Assembly: GCA_002346745.1 (NCBI GenBank)
Contig: DEAL01000025.1
Span: forward strand, 1-22,020
Source of the DNA: Candidatus Neomicrothrix sp. UBA2983
GTDB lineage: Bacteria; Actinomycetota; Acidimicrobiia; Acidimicrobiales; MedAcidi-G1
Direction: 5' to 3'
Length of the DNA: 22,020 nucleotides
Positions 20,448 to 22,020 of the stretch are shown here, one piece after another. A model generated the notes under the pieces. That model was not told the DNA's origin, made no database searches, and was given only the letters and a program-made list of their open reading frames with translations. The position numbers and the translations under genes were made by a program. Each line of letters begins with the position of its first letter. Position 1 is the first letter of the stretch.

Positions 20448-21656
20448 ATGGCGGGCGGGGAGCCCCGGGAACGAATGGGGGAGTGCATGGCCGGGAACGG
20501 GGAACACATTCACGGCGAGGTGGCGGACGGGTACGGGGCCGTCGCCGACGCCTTCGCCGGCAACTTCGCCGACGCCGGGGAGGTCGGCGCCGCCTGCTGC
20601 GTCTACGTGGCCGGGGAACCGGTCGTCGATCTGTGGGGAGGCGTGGCCGACCTGACGACCGGTCGACCCTGGGAGCGCGACACCCTCCAACTGCACTTCT
20701 CCACGACAAAGGGCCTGGCCGCCATCTGCGCCGCCATGCTCGTCGAGCGCGGGCTGCTCGACGACGAGGCGCCGGTTGCCCGGTACTGGCCCGAGTTCGC
20801 AGGCGGCGGCAAGGAGGGGGTGACCGTCGCCCAGTGCATGAGCCACACGGCGGGCCTCCCGGCCGTCGACGTGCCGCTCACGGTCGACGAACTCTGCGCC
20901 GTCGAGCCCGTGCTGCGGGCGCTCGAGGCCCAGGAGCCGCTCTGGGAACCCGGTACCGCCAACGGCTACCACGCCATCACCTACGGCTGGATCGTCGGCG
21001 AGATCGTGCGTCGGATCGACGGCCGGACGCTCGGCACGTTCCTCGCCGAGGAGGTGGCAGGACCGCTCGGTGCCGAGTCGTACATCGGCCTGCCCGAGTC
21101 CGAGGAACACCGGGTGGCTCCGATCATCAATAGCCCACCGCCCACCGACCCCGAGGTGCTGGAATTGATGACGGCGATCATCGGCCCCGGAACCATGGGC
21201 TACAGGTCGCTGACCATGGACGGCGCCATCGAACTGGACGCCGATCCGAACCCGTTCAACACCCGGCAGGTGCACGCCACCGAGATGCCGGCGGCCAACG
21301 GGATCAGCGAGGCCCGTGGCCTGGCGAGGATCTACGGCGCCACGGTCGCCGAGGTGGACGGCGTGCGCCTGCTGTCGGACGACACCGTGCGGTATGTCCG
21401 GGCCGAGCGTTCGCGCGGCCCGGACCGCTCGCTCGTGCTGGAGGGAGCCTGGGGACTCGGCTTCATGCGCGACATCGAGTTCAACCCGCTGCTCACCCCG
21501 GACTCGTTCAGCCACCCGGGTGCCGGCGGCTCGCTGGCCTACGGCGACCTCGAGCACGGAGTGGGGTTCGCCTACGTTATGAACCAGATGGGCTCCGGCC
21601 TGGCGAATGATGAGCGCGCCAACCGACTGAGCGAGGCGCTCCGTGCCTGCCTGTAG
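20448..21656 (+). CDS. serine hydrolase of the beta-lactamase/EstB esterase family
   Basis: 402 residues from the ATG at 20448; ATG at 20475 or 20487 (GGGGAG just before it) would shorten it by 9 or 13 residues. It has the class C beta-lactamase/DD-peptidase fold. The nucleophile motif is FSTTKG (Ser85, Lys88), the second motif is YHAITYGW with Tyr174 replacing the YxN of true beta-lactamases, and the third is HPGAGGS (His356). The Tyr-His-Ala pattern and DLWGGVAD / GLPESEEHRVAP segments point to the EstB-like esterase group, so an esterase or lactonase is more likely than antibiotic resistance. No signal peptide is visible, so it is probably cytoplasmic. The physiological substrate is unknown and the neighbours give no clue. 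Confidence 0.88.
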   Translation: MAGGEPRERMGECMAGNGEHIHGEVADGYGAVADAFAGNFADAGEVGAACCVYVAGEPVVDLWGGVADLTTGRPWERDTLQLHFSTTKGLAAICAAMLVERGLLDDEAPVARYWPEFAGGGKEGVTVAQCMSHTAGLPAVDVPLTVDELCAVEPVLRALEAQEPLWEPGTANGYHAITYGWIVGEIVRRIDGRTLGTFLAEEVAGPLGAESYIGLPESEEHRVAPIINSPPPTDPEVLELMTAIIGPGTMGYRSLTMDGAIELDADPNPFNTRQVHATEMPAANGISEARGLARIYGATVAEVDGVRLLSDDTVRYVRAERSRGPDRSLVLEGAWGLGFMRDIEFNPLLTPDSFSHPGAGGSLAYGDLEHGVGFAYVMNQMGSGLANDERANRLSEALRACL

Positions 21657-21723
21657 CGGGAACCTGCCTAGCGCCGGGACCTCCGTCGAGATGGGTCGGC
21701 GCCAGCCCCGAACCCGGTCTCCT

Positions 21724-21762
21724 GCATAGATCTTCTGCATGGACGGTTGAGGTCTGCATAGC
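21724..21762. repeat. three copies of TGCATRG upstream of the lipoprotein gene
   Basis: TGCATAG (21724-21730), TGCATGG (21737-21743) and TGCATAG (21756-21762) are each preceded by a C/T-rich CCT or TCT context. They lie around and inside the predicted promoter at 21748-21776, so they could be regulator sites. Spacing is uneven (13 and 19 bp). Confidence 0.4.
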
Positions 21763-21776
21763 CCCGCGCTAGCCTC
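21748..21776 (+). promoter_or_regulatory. candidate promoter of the lipoprotein gene
   Basis: TTGAGG (21748-21753), a 17-nt spacer and TAGCCT (21771-21776) form a -35/-10 pair. Transcription would start near 21783 and leave a leader of about 75 nt, with the SD for the next gene inside it. Confidence 0.4.
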
Positions 21777-21857
21777 GCGCCGCCGGACCACGGCGTACAG
21801 CCGCATGCCAGAGGGGACTGTGGGGCGTTCGTGCCGGCCTCAGGGAGGGAAGAAGCT

Positions 21858-22020
21858 GTGACTTCGAGATTTGGTCGTGGTCTGTTTGGTGCTCTGCTCG
21901 CCCTCGCCCTCGTGGCGAGTGCATGTGGCAGTGACGAGGATGACACGACACCGACGACGGCGCCGCCGAAGCAGTCGGTGATGACGACCACCACTGCGAC
22001 GGCGCCGAAGGCCCCGAGTG
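21858..22020 (+). CDS. N-terminus of a secreted lipoprotein, 3' truncated by window edge
   Basis: The GTG at 21858 has a strong GGGAGGGA SD at 21843-21850. The frame is open to the end of the window (54 codons). It reads as a type II signal peptide: basic start (Arg4, Arg7), hydrophobic core LFGALLALALVAS, lipobox-like ASAC with Cys23, then GSDEDD and a Thr/Pro/Ala-rich flexible linker. Such leaders in actinobacteria usually belong to substrate-binding proteins of ABC transporters or other cell-surface lipoproteins. The mature domain lies beyond the window, so no function can be assigned. The codons of the signal peptide are less GC-rich than those of the other genes here. Confidence 0.8.
   Translation, partial: MTSRFGRGLFGALLALALVASACGSDEDDTTPTTAPPKQSVMTTTTATAPKAPS

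Noticed and set aside
20448..21656. Antibiotic-resistance beta-lactamase
   Set aside because: Lacks a signal peptide and the YxN/KTG signature of class C enzymes; the YHA and HPGAGG motifs point to the EstB-like esterase group.

Overview
This window looks like a chromosomal segment of a high-GC actinobacterium. Several signs point to the class Acidimicrobiia: the Mcl/MtkAB/cox-type gene content, the adjacent DUF501–ppx pair typical of Actinobacteria, a mix of leaderless and SD-led genes, and a short lipoprotein with an Asp/Thr/Pro-rich tail. This placement is inference from gene content and composition; no rRNA is present. I call 17 complete protein genes, two edge-truncated genes and one tRNA-Leu(UAA). 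No phage, transposase, integrase or CRISPR signal is visible.

Layout. (1) 2–1445: the end of a MoxR-type AAA+ ATPase (CoxD-like) and a VWA protein (CoxE-like). Both are accessory genes of aerobic CO dehydrogenase or a related molybdenum hydroxylase. (2) 1461–7420: a serine-cycle carbon module, with PEP carboxylase (ppc, minus strand) divergent from mcl–mtkA–mtkB (malyl-CoA lyase and malate–CoA ligase). (3) 7511–9859: a second set of Mo-hydroxylase accessory genes (two XdhC/CoxI proteins, a MobA/MocA-like nucleotidyltransferase, CoxG). (4) 9875–11261: DUF501 and exopolyphosphatase (ppx), the usual actinobacterial pair. (5) 11329–12423: an alanine/serine–glyoxylate-type aminotransferase behind a striking operator-like repeat. 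(6) 12567–16799: a GNAT acetyltransferase, a crotonase-fold protein lacking the usual glutamates, an MFS exporter, a four-cysteine RecB-like nuclease and a small unknown protein. (7) 16879–20426: tRNA-Leu, an iodotyrosine-deiodinase-like flavoprotein and pyruvate phosphate dikinase (ppdK). (8) 20448–end: a serine beta-lactamase/esterase and the start of a lipoprotein.

How the genes may work together. PpdK (pyruvate to PEP), Ppc (PEP + HCO3- to oxaloacetate), MtkAB (malate to malyl-CoA), Mcl (malyl-CoA to acetyl-CoA + glyoxylate) and the glyoxylate aminotransferase (glyoxylate to glycine) form an almost closed C4–glyoxylate carbon circuit; only malate dehydrogenase is missing from the window. 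This carbon module sits inside a split set of CO-dehydrogenase/Mo-hydroxylase maturation genes. That suggests, but does not prove, a link between an oxidised gas or C1/C2 substrate and malyl-CoA-based assimilation.

Regulation. Genes that begin transcription units mostly lack a Shine-Dalgarno site and have a TANNNT-type -10 box 6–8 nt before the start codon (leaderless architecture). Genes inside operons have good SD sites. Several stop codons carry short direct duplications.
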